This document shows, in pieces, positions 1-5,848 of a DNA stretch of 6,607 nucleotides. The notes beneath the pieces are model-generated. The model did not search any database. It worked only from the letters and a program-made list of their open reading frames with translations, and was not told the origin of the DNA. The number at the start of each line of letters is the position of its first letter. The first letter of the stretch is position 1. The position numbers and the translations under genes were made by a program. The stretch comes from an uncultured Bacillaceae bacterium (GTDB lineage Bacteria > Bacillota > Bacilli > Bacillales > Alkalibacillaceae): the NCBI GenBank assembly GCA_937958375.1, contig CALGNY010000128.1:1-6607 (forward strand), given 5' to 3'.

Positions 1-96
1 GCTTTATTATTATTTGGTGAAAAATCGGGTGGGTTAGATGGGGAGGATTTTTGGTGGCCTACTGGGGCGTAGATTAAGGTGTCTGCGCTCAGATTT
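1..96. other. Left flank, no assignable gene
   Basis: No gene can be supported here. One plus-strand frame is open from base 1 to a TAG at 70-72 (23 codons, beginning ALLLFGEK and ending WWPTGA), so the tail of an upstream gene is possible, but I do not recognise the peptide and such a short open frame is expected by chance. Bases 82-96 (TCTGCGCTCAGATTT) look like a shortened, decayed copy of the 21-bp repeat that starts at 97. Confidence 0.3.
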
Positions 97-339
97 TATG
101 TAACCTAAACGAGGGGATATGCGCCCGTCGCCGTAATATATGTGCCCACCATCGGGATTTATGCGTCCGTAATCGGAATTTATGTGCCCGAAATTGAAAT
201 ATATGCGACCTCCATCGGAATTTATGTGCCCGAAATCGAATTATTTGCCCCCGTCGCCGAATTTTATGGGCCCAACTCGGAAATATATGAGCCCACCGAA
301 GCGTATTTGCGCCCTTCGTCTCACGATATGTGCCCATAG
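97..339. repeat. Tandem array of 21-bp repeats (about 11.5 units)
   Basis: Eleven consecutive units can be laid out from 97, 118, 139, 160, 181, 202, 223, 244, 265, 286 and 306, followed by a 13-base partial unit at 327-339. All are 21 bp except the unit at 286, which is 20 bp. The consensus is TATGYGCCC, three variable bases, then ATCGRAATW. Outer units (97, 286, 306) are the most diverged. In units 118-223 the third codon-like position alternates GCG/GTG, and units 181 and 223 (and likewise 160 and 202) resemble each other more than their direct neighbours, so a 42-bp higher-order period is visible. Because 21 is a multiple of three, both strands stay open (heptads like GIYVPEI on plus, RAHKFRW on minus), but no frame has a Shine-Dalgarno site, so I regard the array as non-coding. 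Function is unknown. Confidence 0.9.
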
Positions 340-442
340 TACAAAATAGAGGATTTTCTCAATTCATCTTTGCATTTGTTTCTGAATATTGTAATATAGA
401 TATAGGAACCAAGGCTAAACTGTCGCAAGCAGGTACATCCCT

Positions 443-458
443 TGGCACTTGTATTCTT
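443..458 (+). promoter_or_regulatory. Possible promoter, sigma-54-like half site (weak)
   Basis: TGGCAC at 443-448 exactly matches the -24 element of sigma-54 (SigL) promoters. At the expected five-base spacing stands TTCTT (454-458) instead of TTGCA/TTGCT, so the usually invariant GC of the -12 element is missing. The overlapping TTGGCA (442-447) could instead serve as a sigma-A -35 with a poor -10 (ATAAAT, 465-470) at 17 bp. Either reading would start transcription near 470, upstream of the terminator at 524. Low confidence. Confidence 0.15.
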
Positions 459-523
459 ATAAAAATAAATAACTGTTCCATTTGCCTTTCTCCTTCTTGC
501 CGAGGAGACTCACGGCGAATGTG

Positions 524-578
524 AAGCCAGTTCATGGTTGATAGTCGGACGACTATTCACTTTGTGCTGGCTTTTTTT
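524..578 (+). terminator. Intrinsic terminator in the operon leader
   Basis: AAGCCAG (524-530) pairs with CTGGCTT (567-573). Inside, ATAGTC (541-546) pairs with GACTAT (551-556) around a GGAC loop, and the outer stem runs into seven T residues (572-578). The shape and U-tract are those of a Rho-independent terminator on the plus strand. No recognised gene precedes it in the window, and it lies only 31 bp before the CoA-transferase start. It is therefore either an attenuator in the operon leader or the end of a small RNA or an unseen upstream transcript. A competing pairing GTGA (521-524) with TCAC (557-560) would overlap the terminator base at a single position. Confidence 0.7.
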
Positions 579-593
579 ATTGCATCCAAAATG

Positions 594-600
594 AAAGGAG
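594..600 (+). promoter_or_regulatory. Ribosome binding site deciding a CTG start
   Basis: AAAGGAG is the only good Shine-Dalgarno sequence upstream of the CoA-transferase. It is nine bases from CTG 610 but 21 bases from TTG 622, which has no Shine-Dalgarno of its own. This spacing favours the CTG. Confidence 0.75.
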
Positions 601-609
601 TCGATTAGA

Positions 610-1797
610 CTGTCTAAGACATTGGAAGGTATTCGGGTACTCGATCTGTCACGGGTCTTGGCCGGGCCGTATTGTACGATGATTCTGGGTGACCTGGGTG
701 CCGAAATCATCAAAGTCGAGGCGCCGGGTGGCAGTGATGAAACGCGTGGCTGGGGACCTCCATTCCAAGAAGGCGTCAGTGCGTATTATCTTTGTGCCAA
801 CCGAAACAAAAAAAGCCTGACCGTCAATCTGAAATCAAATGAGGGCCAGCAAGTCATCCGTCAGCTCGTCAAAGAGAGCGATGTCATCATCAATAATTTC
901 AAGACCGGAACGATGGATCGGCTGAATCTTGGATACGAGGAACTGAAAAAAATTAATCCTGGCCTCGTTTATTGTACAATCACTGGATTCGGGGAGACTG
1001 GGCCATATAAGGATCTGCCGGGCTATGATTTTATCATCCAGGCGATGAGCGGGCTGATGAGCATTACGGGGACTGAGGAATCCGGTCCACAAAAAGTTGG
1101 CGTGGCGATCACAGATATTTTGACGGGACTATACGCCTGTATCGGAATCCAAGCGGCTTTGTTGGAACGGACGCATTCGGGTGAAGGACAAAAAATCGAT
1201 ATGTCCTTATATGATTCGGCGGTGAGTTCGCTCGTCAACATTGCGAGTAACTATTTGATGGCAGGTAAAATTCCGAACCGTTTAGGGAATCATCATGCCA
1301 ATATCGTTCCCTATCAAACGTTTGATACGAGTGATGGCAGCCTCGTCATCGCTGTCGGGAATGACCGCCAGTTTGCGAGTCTGGTCAGCTTACTCGGTCA
1401 ACCGGAATTAGCCGAAGACGAACGTTTTAAAACAAATGCCAAACGGGTGGAAAATCGGGAACACATCAGCGGCCTATTAAATGAACTTTTCAAAAAAGAA
1501 ACGACCGCTCACTGGACAGAGGTTTGCAGGCAGAACAACATCCCGTGTGGACCGATTCAAAATCTGGATGACCTTGTGAAGGATCCGCAACTTCAAGAAA
1601 GACAGATGTTTATTGAACAAGAACACCCGGTAGCGGGAGACATCAGACTCGTCGGAAGTCCGTTAAAACTATCGAAAACACCGGTCAAGTACAACACACC
1701 ACCCCCGTCTCCCGGTGAAAATAACGATGAGATTTTGCAGGCAATCGGATATACAAATGAAGAAATTGAACAAATGAAAAATAACCAAATTATCTAG
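610..1797 (+). CDS. gcdG: CaiB/BaiF (class III) CoA-transferase, probably succinyl-CoA:glutarate CoA-transferase
   Basis: Class III enzymes move CoA between acyl-CoA and a free acid through an aspartyl-CoA intermediate; here probably from succinyl-CoA to glutarate in the cytoplasm. The N-terminal Rossmann part shows LEGIRVLDLSRVLAGPYC and LGDLGAEIIKVEAPGG, then WGPPF, NRNKKS and GYDFIIQAMSGLM. The likely catalytic Asp is in GQKIDMS (Asp197 counting from CTG). From memory, the segments ANYL, IVPYQTF, GN-x2-QFA and CGPI match human SUGCT unusually well, which supports glutarate specificity over oxalate or carnitine. Length is 395 aa, normal for the family. I place the start at CTG 610, giving (M)SKTLEGIRV, because of the ribosome binding site at 594-600; a TTG start at 622 would give 391 aa. 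The stop TAG overlaps the AGGAGG of the next gene, so translation is closely linked. The family call is firm; the substrate is inferred. Confidence 0.85.
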   Translation: MSKTLEGIRVLDLSRVLAGPYCTMILGDLGAEIIKVEAPGGSDETRGWGPPFQEGVSAYYLCANRNKKSLTVNLKSNEGQQVIRQLVKESDVIINNFKTGTMDRLNLGYEELKKINPGLVYCTITGFGETGPYKDLPGYDFIIQAMSGLMSITGTEESGPQKVGVAITDILTGLYACIGIQAALLERTHSGEGQKIDMSLYDSAVSSLVNIASNYLMAGKIPNRLGNHHANIVPYQTFDTSDGSLVIAVGNDRQFASLVSLLGQPELAEDERFKTNAKRVENREHISGLLNELFKKETTAHWTEVCRQNNIPCGPIQNLDDLVKDPQLQERQMFIEQEHPVAGDIRLVGSPLKLSKTPVKYNTPPPSPGENNDEILQAIGYTNEEIEQMKNNQII

Positions 1798-1809
1798 GAG
1801 GAATGGAAA

Positions 1810-3009
1810 ATGAACTTTGAATTTAGTGATGAACAAAAAATGTTGAGACAAACCGCAAGAGACTTTGTCGATAAAGAGATTATGCCATATATCGATGAAT
1901 GGGACCGCGAAGGAAGCTTTGATTCAGCCATTTGGAAAAAGCTTGCCGATCTTGGCTTGATGGGCGTTTGTGTGCCAGAAGAATACGGCGGAAGTGGCAT
2001 GGACTACAACTCACTGGCGATTGTTTGTGAGGAATTGGAACGCGGTGACACGACATTCCGGACAGCCGTTTCCGTGCACACGGGCCTAAACAGCATGACG
2101 CTCATGCAATGGGCCAATGAAGAGCAAAAGCAAAAATACCTTGTTCCGCAAGCGAAAGGTGAACAAATCGGTGCGTTTGGGCTGACAGAACCTGGTGCAG
2201 GCTCTGACGTTGCAGCGATGTCCACGACGGCAAAAAAAGATGGCGACCACTACATTTTAAACGGGCAAAAAACGTGGATTTCCCTATGTGATGTGGCCGA
2301 CAACTTCCTTGTGTTCGCTTATACGGACAATAAGGATAAAAAACATGCAGGGATTTCAGCATTTATCGTTGAACGCTCAATGGAAGGCTTTTCTTCCAAA
2401 GCGATCAAAGGAAAACTTGGAATTCGTGCGGGTAACACAGGTGAGATCTTTTTTGATAACATTAAAGTACCGAAAGAAAATCTCCTTGGCCAAGAAGGTG
2501 AAGGATTCAAAATTGCGATGTCCGCGTTGGATAATGGCAGATTCACGGTTGCTGCCGGTGCGTGCGGGTTGATTCAAGCGTGTATCGAAGCAAGCGTTAA
2601 CTACTGTCATGAGCGTGAAACATTCGGCAAACCGATCGGACAGCACCAGCTCGTCCAGCAAATGATCGCGAAAATGGAAGCCGGCTATCAGATGAGTCGT
2701 TTGCTCGTGTACCGTGCAGGGGAATTGAAAAATAAGGGCGTACGCAACACGCGTGAAACGTCACTTGCTAAATGGCAGGCCTGTGATTTTGCCAACCAAG
2801 CAGCGGATGATGCCGTCCAAATCCACGGTGCATATGGCTACTCTAGTGAATATCCAGTTGAGCGTTACCTACGTAATTCTAAAGCACCGGTCATCTATGA
2901 AGGAACGCGTGAAATTCATACGATCATGCAAGCGGAGTATGTTTTAGGCTACCGAGAAGATAAAAAATTGAACAAAATGTTGCCAGCTTGGTCAGGTGAT
3001 GACAATTAA
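1810..3009 (+). CDS. gcdH: Acyl-CoA dehydrogenase, probably decarboxylating glutaryl-CoA dehydrogenase
   Basis: An FAD flavoenzyme of the acyl-CoA dehydrogenase family, predicted to convert glutaryl-CoA to crotonyl-CoA plus CO2. The 399-aa length is typical. Visible motifs are FGLTEPGAGSD (123-133), KTWIS (154-158, flavin-binding loop), ETFGKPIGQHQL and the C-terminal IYEGTREIH with the catalytic base Glu364. Specific to glutaryl-CoA dehydrogenase is the block ELERGDTTFRTAVSV: Arg84 and Ser88 line up with human Arg94 and Ser98, which bind the substrate's distal carboxylate, and Glu77 lines up with Glu87. Tyr363 before the catalytic Glu corresponds to Tyr369. Glu87 and Tyr369 are reported to separate decarboxylating from non-decarboxylating enzymes, so a decarboxylating enzyme is predicted. 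AGGAGG (1796-1801) sits eight bases from the ATG. The alignment is from memory; if wrong, a butyryl-CoA-type dehydrogenase is the alternative. Electrons would go to ETF, which is not encoded here. Confidence 0.85.
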   Translation: MNFEFSDEQKMLRQTARDFVDKEIMPYIDEWDREGSFDSAIWKKLADLGLMGVCVPEEYGGSGMDYNSLAIVCEELERGDTTFRTAVSVHTGLNSMTLMQWANEEQKQKYLVPQAKGEQIGAFGLTEPGAGSDVAAMSTTAKKDGDHYILNGQKTWISLCDVADNFLVFAYTDNKDKKHAGISAFIVERSMEGFSSKAIKGKLGIRAGNTGEIFFDNIKVPKENLLGQEGEGFKIAMSALDNGRFTVAAGACGLIQACIEASVNYCHERETFGKPIGQHQLVQQMIAKMEAGYQMSRLLVYRAGELKNKGVRNTRETSLAKWQACDFANQAADDAVQIHGAYGYSSEYPVERYLRNSKAPVIYEGTREIHTIMQAEYVLGYREDKKLNKMLPAWSGDDN

Positions 3010-3027
3010 GCGATAGGAGGTATGTCC

Positions 3028-4482
3028 ATGACAACCTTTGATGCAAACACAAAAGGAATTTTTGTTGACGGTGAATGGAAAGACGCCAAATCAGGTGAAA
3101 CGGAAGTCGTGTATGACCCGACGACCATGGAAAAACTCACGGAGGTATCCAACGGGGATTTTGATGATGCAACAGATGCGGTTGAGGCTGCCTACGCTGC
3201 CTTTCCGGAATGGTCGAAGATGTCGCCACGAAAACGCTCCTCTATTTTATATCGGGCGTATGAACTGATGATGGAAGACGTCGATCGATTAGGTGAAATT
3301 TTAACGACCGAACAAGGAAAACCGCTTAAAGAAGCAAAAGGCGAAATCAAATCGGCAGCCAGTTTCTTGCAATGGTATGCCGAGGAAGCGAACCGAATTT
3401 ATGGGGAATGGATTCCGGCATCCAGAGAAGGCAACCGCCAGTTCATTATGCCACAACCAGTTGGTGTGGTCGGTGCGATTACACCATGGAACTTTCCGGC
3501 ATCGATGATTACGCGGAAATGTGGGCCTGCTTTGGCAGCTGGTTGTACCGTTGTCTTGAAGCCAGCCATGGAAACACCACTTTCTGCGATTGAGATTGCG
3601 AAAATTTTCGAGAAAGCTGGTCTTCCGAAAGGCGTATTCAACCTCGTGACTGGTAAAGCCCAAGAAATCGGCGAAGCCTTTTTGACGAACGAAAAGGTAC
3701 GTAAAATCACGTTTACTGGATCGACCGCAGTCGGGAAATACTTGATGCGCGAAAGTGCCGACCAACTGAAGAAAGTTTCGCTTGAATTAGGTGGCCACGC
3801 ACCGATCCTTGTTTTCGAAGACGCTGACTTAGAGACCGCAGCTGATTTGACCTTGGCAAGCAAGTTCAGAAACGCTGGGCAAACGTGCATTTGTGCCAAT
3901 CGCGTTTATGTCCAAGAATCGATTAAAGATGATTTCAGTAAAGTGCTCTTGGAAAAAGTCAAAGAGCTGAATGTGGGCAACGGAAAAGACGACAACGTGG
4001 ACATCGGACCACTGATTAATGAAAACGGCATTGAAAAAGTAAAGGATCATTTAAACGATGCAACGGATAAAGGTGCACGCATCCTTTGCGGAGGGTCCAC
4101 TTGGGATGGAGAGTATGACGGTTACTTCTTTGAACCGACCTTGCTGGATAACATCACCGAAGATATGAAAATCATGAACGAAGAAACATTCGGTCCACTC
4201 CTCCCGCTTCAGACCTTTAAAACCGAAGAAGAAGCCATCAAAGCCGCCAACGATACGAAATACGGCCTGGCCGCTTACTTCTTTACAGAAAACTTAGACC
4301 GCAGCTTCCGCGTATCCGAATCACTTGAATACGGAATGGTCGGCGTCAACGAAGTCTTCCCTTCTGTTGCCGAAGCACCATTCGGTGGAATCAAGCAATC
4401 CGGTTTCGGAAAAGAAGGCGGACACCATGCGATCGATGACTTTGTGGTGAAAAAGCTTGTGACAATTAGTGGGAAGAAATAA
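3028..4482 (+). CDS. NAD(P)-dependent semialdehyde dehydrogenase (glutarate/succinate semialdehyde), GabD/DavD type
   Basis: A soluble aldehyde dehydrogenase of the GabD/SSADH family (484 aa, usual length), predicted here to oxidise glutarate semialdehyde to glutarate. Catalytic residues are all present (numbering from Met at 3028): Asn155 in TPWNFP, Glu253 in LELGG, Cys287 in GQTCICAN and Glu386 in EETFGP, plus the cofactor loop FTGSTAVG. Three residues that bind the substrate carboxylate in SSADH enzymes also appear conserved: Arg163 (ITRK), Arg281 (FRNAG) and Ser446 (NEVFPS), so an omega-carboxylated semialdehyde is likely. Succinate versus glutarate semialdehyde cannot be told from sequence; the operon partners argue for glutarate. 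The start is set at the second ATG because AGGAGG (3015-3020) lies seven bases from it and only one base from the ATG at 3022. It follows gcdH by 18 bp and ends the operon at the 4500-4539 terminator. The symbol is left blank because gabD and davD cannot be separated. Confidence 0.85.
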   Translation: MTTFDANTKGIFVDGEWKDAKSGETEVVYDPTTMEKLTEVSNGDFDDATDAVEAAYAAFPEWSKMSPRKRSSILYRAYELMMEDVDRLGEILTTEQGKPLKEAKGEIKSAASFLQWYAEEANRIYGEWIPASREGNRQFIMPQPVGVVGAITPWNFPASMITRKCGPALAAGCTVVLKPAMETPLSAIEIAKIFEKAGLPKGVFNLVTGKAQEIGEAFLTNEKVRKITFTGSTAVGKYLMRESADQLKKVSLELGGHAPILVFEDADLETAADLTLASKFRNAGQTCICANRVYVQESIKDDFSKVLLEKVKELNVGNGKDDNVDIGPLINENGIEKVKDHLNDATDKGARILCGGSTWDGEYDGYFFEPTLLDNITEDMKIMNEETFGPLLPLQTFKTEEEAIKAANDTKYGLAAYFFTENLDRSFRVSESLEYGMVGVNEVFPSVAEAPFGGIKQSGFGKEGGHHAIDDFVVKKLVTISGKK

Positions 4483-4499
4483 ACCGAGAAAAAATTTCG

Positions 4500-4539
4500 A
4501 GATAGACATTCCATGATAGGGGTGTCTATCTTTTTCTTT
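4500..4539. terminator. Strong, probably bidirectional intrinsic terminator
   Basis: A (4500) plus GATAGACA (4501-4508) continues through TTCC and pairs with GGGG then TGTCTATC (4523-4530) and T (4531): a 13-bp stem with two G-T pairs and a six-base loop (4513-4518). The T-rich tail TTTTTCTTT (4531-4539) ends the operon on the plus strand. On the opposite strand the same hairpin is followed within a few bases by six T residues (plus-strand A-run 4489-4494), so it can also end the converging gene at 4545. Confidence 0.92.
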
Positions 4540-4544
4540 AAATC

Positions 4545-5123
4545 TTATTCCCTTTCATATAAATTGATTGTTAATTGGTTCCAGGTTCGTTGCCAATTCT
4601 TCTGCTTGATTCGCGTCCGGTAAATTTCCATCCGTTCGTTAGATTCTTTAAAAAAAGGTGTAGGGTTCACTTTTAATTTCACTAAATCATTCATACCGTG
4701 CGGAGCCGCGATTCTAAGTTCCCCACCTTCATCCAATCGAACGCCAATCGAAGTCGCTGTCTCTGGAAATTTCGATATGGCATCTACGGATGAATGATAT
4801 GGCTGCACATGATTCCGTTGGTGCATTCTCGCTTGGTTTTTTACGGACCAAGGAAGATTTGGAGCTAAACGATTCAAATGCAATTCATATTCTTTTTCTA
4901 TAGTTTCGTCCATATGTTCTCGGTCAAAATAAATTACATCGATATCTGAGATTGGTGTTCGGCTTATTCTTTTATGTAGCACATCCCAAATCTTTGATCG
5001 AACAAAGCCAGCGCAAACCCACCAATCGGGTAGGTCCAATTGCTTGACCGCAAATAAAATGTCCATCATCCATCGGTCTTGTTTTATCAAATTAATTACA
5101 TCATTTTCACTCATCATACGCAT
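4545..5123 (-). CDS. NTP_transf_6 (DUF925) nucleotidyltransferase-like protein
   Basis: This 192-aa soluble protein matches, from memory of the family pattern, the NTP_transf_6/DUF925 family, a branch of the nucleotidyltransferase superfamily with no assigned substrate. The core is visible: AGFVRSKIWDVLH (38-50) in the place of the usual Gly-Gly/Ser loop, then SDIDVIYFD (59-67), where Asp60 and Asp62 would hold the metal ions. Further family blocks are VKNQARMH, FPETATSIGVRL and AAPHGMNDLVKLKVNPTP. Length is normal. The start is uncertain: ATG codons lie at 5123, 5117 and 5114 (reading leftwards), with only a weak AAAGAAG site upstream. It converges on the glutarate operon and diverges from the SDR gene, so it is its own transcription unit. 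Its codon use looks more AT-rich than the operon. No functional link to its neighbours is visible. Confidence 0.8.
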   Translation of the reverse strand: MRMMSENDVINLIKQDRWMMDILFAVKQLDLPDWWVCAGFVRSKIWDVLHKRISRTPISDIDVIYFDREHMDETIEKEYELHLNRLAPNLPWSVKNQARMHQRNHVQPYHSSVDAISKFPETATSIGVRLDEGGELRIAAPHGMNDLVKLKVNPTPFFKESNERMEIYRTRIKQKNWQRTWNQLTINLYERE

Positions 5124-5146
5124 TTCTTCTTTCGTATTTTTAATCG

Positions 5147-5152
5147 ATTATA
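5147..5152 (-). promoter_or_regulatory. Candidate -10 box for the NTP_transf_6 gene
   Basis: On the minus strand the sequence reads TATAAT at 5152 down to 5147, a perfect sigma-A -10 box, 23 bp before the ATG at 5123. The -35 region is poor: TTGCTT stands 19 bp upstream and nothing better is found at 16-18 bp. This implies a very short 5' leader. Confidence 0.5.
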
Positions 5153-5190
5153 TCATTCTTTCCAATGAACAAAGCAATAGGATATAGTTG

Positions 5191-5199
5191 TGCTAAAAT
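5191..5199 (+). promoter_or_regulatory. Candidate extended -10 promoter for the SDR gene
   Basis: TGCTAAAAT fits the extended -10 form TGnTATAAT with one mismatch. It lies 36 bp before the ATG at 5236, leaving room for a short leader with AGAGAGG (5222-5228) seven bases from the start. No good -35 box is seen at 16-18 bp, which is tolerable for an extended -10 promoter. Confidence 0.4.
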
Positions 5200-5235
5200 A
5201 ACAGATAGAAACTTTCCATAAAGAGAGGTTTAAAT

Positions 5236-5835
5236 ATGAAAATTCTACTTATCGGATCGACAGGTTTGTTAGGACAAGCCGTCAAAAAAGAATTAGAAAG
5301 CGAACATGAAATCATCGGAGCTGCTTTAGAAGGTGCGGACGTTAAAGTCGATATGACCAAGCCTGAGCAGATCCGTGAAATGTTTGAGACTGTTGGGAAA
5401 ATTGATGCCGTGATCAGTACGGCTGGTGACGCTCCGTTTGTCCCTTTGGAAGAACTGACCCCTGAGTTGAACCAGGTCGGTATTGACAGCAAATTAAAAG
5501 GGCAAATCAACCTTGTCTTAATCGGGATTGATTATGTGAATGACGGTGGAAGCTTCACATTGACGACAGGCATTTTAATGGATGATCCTATTCCTAAGGG
5601 AACATCATCTGCAATGGCGAACGGAGCCATCACGGGTTTCGTCAAGTCAGCAGCGATTGAGTTGCCGAGAGGGCTACGAATCAATAGTGTCAGTCCGAAT
5701 GTTTTTTCAGAAGCTTCTAAAGATCACCGTGATACGTTTCAAGGATTTGAGCCGGTCTCTGTCAGCCAAGTAGCGAAAGCTTTCAGAAAAAGCGTGAACG
5801 GAAAGCAAACCGGGCAGAGTTATAACGTCTACTAA
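5236..5835 (+). CDS. Short SDR-family protein without the YxxxK catalytic pair (lin1944-like)
   Basis: This 199-aa protein has a Rossmann fold of the short-chain dehydrogenase/reductase superfamily. The nucleotide-binding loop is GSTGLLG (7-13), VDM (38-40) follows the adenine-site strand, and STAG (61-64) takes the place of the NNAG motif. The active-site strand ends in TTG (110-112) instead of a Ser, and the helix that normally carries Tyr-x3-Lys reads SAMANGA, giving Ser125-x3-Asn129. The catalytic Tyr and Lys therefore appear absent, although the later part (IELPRGLRINSVSPN) is typical SDR. It is also shorter than classical SDRs (about 250 aa). From memory it is very similar to Listeria lin1944 (about 200 aa), for which a crystal structure exists but, as far as I know, no function. 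It has its own promoter and ribosome binding site and seems to be a single-gene unit. The physiological role is unknown. Confidence 0.85.
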   Translation: MKILLIGSTGLLGQAVKKELESEHEIIGAALEGADVKVDMTKPEQIREMFETVGKIDAVISTAGDAPFVPLEELTPELNQVGIDSKLKGQINLVLIGIDYVNDGGSFTLTTGILMDDPIPKGTSSAMANGAITGFVKSAAIELPRGLRINSVSPNVFSEASKDHRDTFQGFEPVSVSQVAKAFRKSVNGKQTGQSYNVY

Positions 5836-5848
5836 ATTATTTCTTTAC

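Larger units (their letters stand above)
340..609 (+). other. Non-coding leader region of the glutarate operon
   Basis: This 270-bp stretch has no convincing gene. It contains an inverted repeat CCAAGG (409-414) / CCTTGG (440-445), an A/T-rich stretch at 452-472 where a promoter could lie, a small possible hairpin TTGCCG (497-502) / CGGCGA (513-518) with a 10-base loop, an intrinsic terminator (524-578) and the ribosome binding site AAAGGAG (594-600) of the CoA-transferase. No clean TTGACA/TATAAT pair was found. I did not find the conserved motifs of T-box, TPP, SAM, lysine, FMN or glycine leaders. Confidence 0.6.

Noticed and set aside
1..72. C-terminal end of an upstream protein
   Set aside because: Only 23 open codons and no recognisable family; kept only as a note for the left flank.
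89..337. 82-codon minus-strand ORF rich in RAHKFR-type repeats
   Set aside because: Same repeat array read on the other strand; no Shine-Dalgarno before the ATG and an implausible Arg/His/Trp-rich composition.
142..339. 65-codon plus-strand ORF made of GIYVPEI-like heptads
   Set aside because: It begins at GTG with no ribosome binding site and consists wholly of the 21-bp DNA repeat, whose period keeps all frames without stops open.
97..339. CRISPR array
   Set aside because: Units are contiguous 21-mers with no unique spacers between them and no cas genes in the window.
330..524. 64-codon plus-strand ORF in the leader region
   Set aside because: It has no good ribosome binding site, its peptide has no recognisable pattern, and it overlaps the repeat end and the leader hairpins.
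470..600. Known riboswitch or T-box leader
   Set aside because: Neither the T-box sequence (AGGGTGGNACCGCG) nor conserved cores of TPP, SAM, lysine, FMN or glycine riboswitches could be found.
591..608. Five-codon minigene ATG AAA GGA GTC GAT TAG just before the operon
   Set aside because: No ribosome binding site precedes it, and its sequence is the Shine-Dalgarno of the CoA-transferase itself; most likely chance.
622..624. TTG as start of the CoA-transferase
   Set aside because: It has no Shine-Dalgarno at useful spacing, whereas CTG 610 is nine bases from AAAGGAG.
3301..3899. Long minus-strand ORFs (154 and 166 codons) under the aldehyde dehydrogenase
   Set aside because: They are antisense shadows of a gene with complete catalytic motifs; no ribosome binding sites or recognisable domains.
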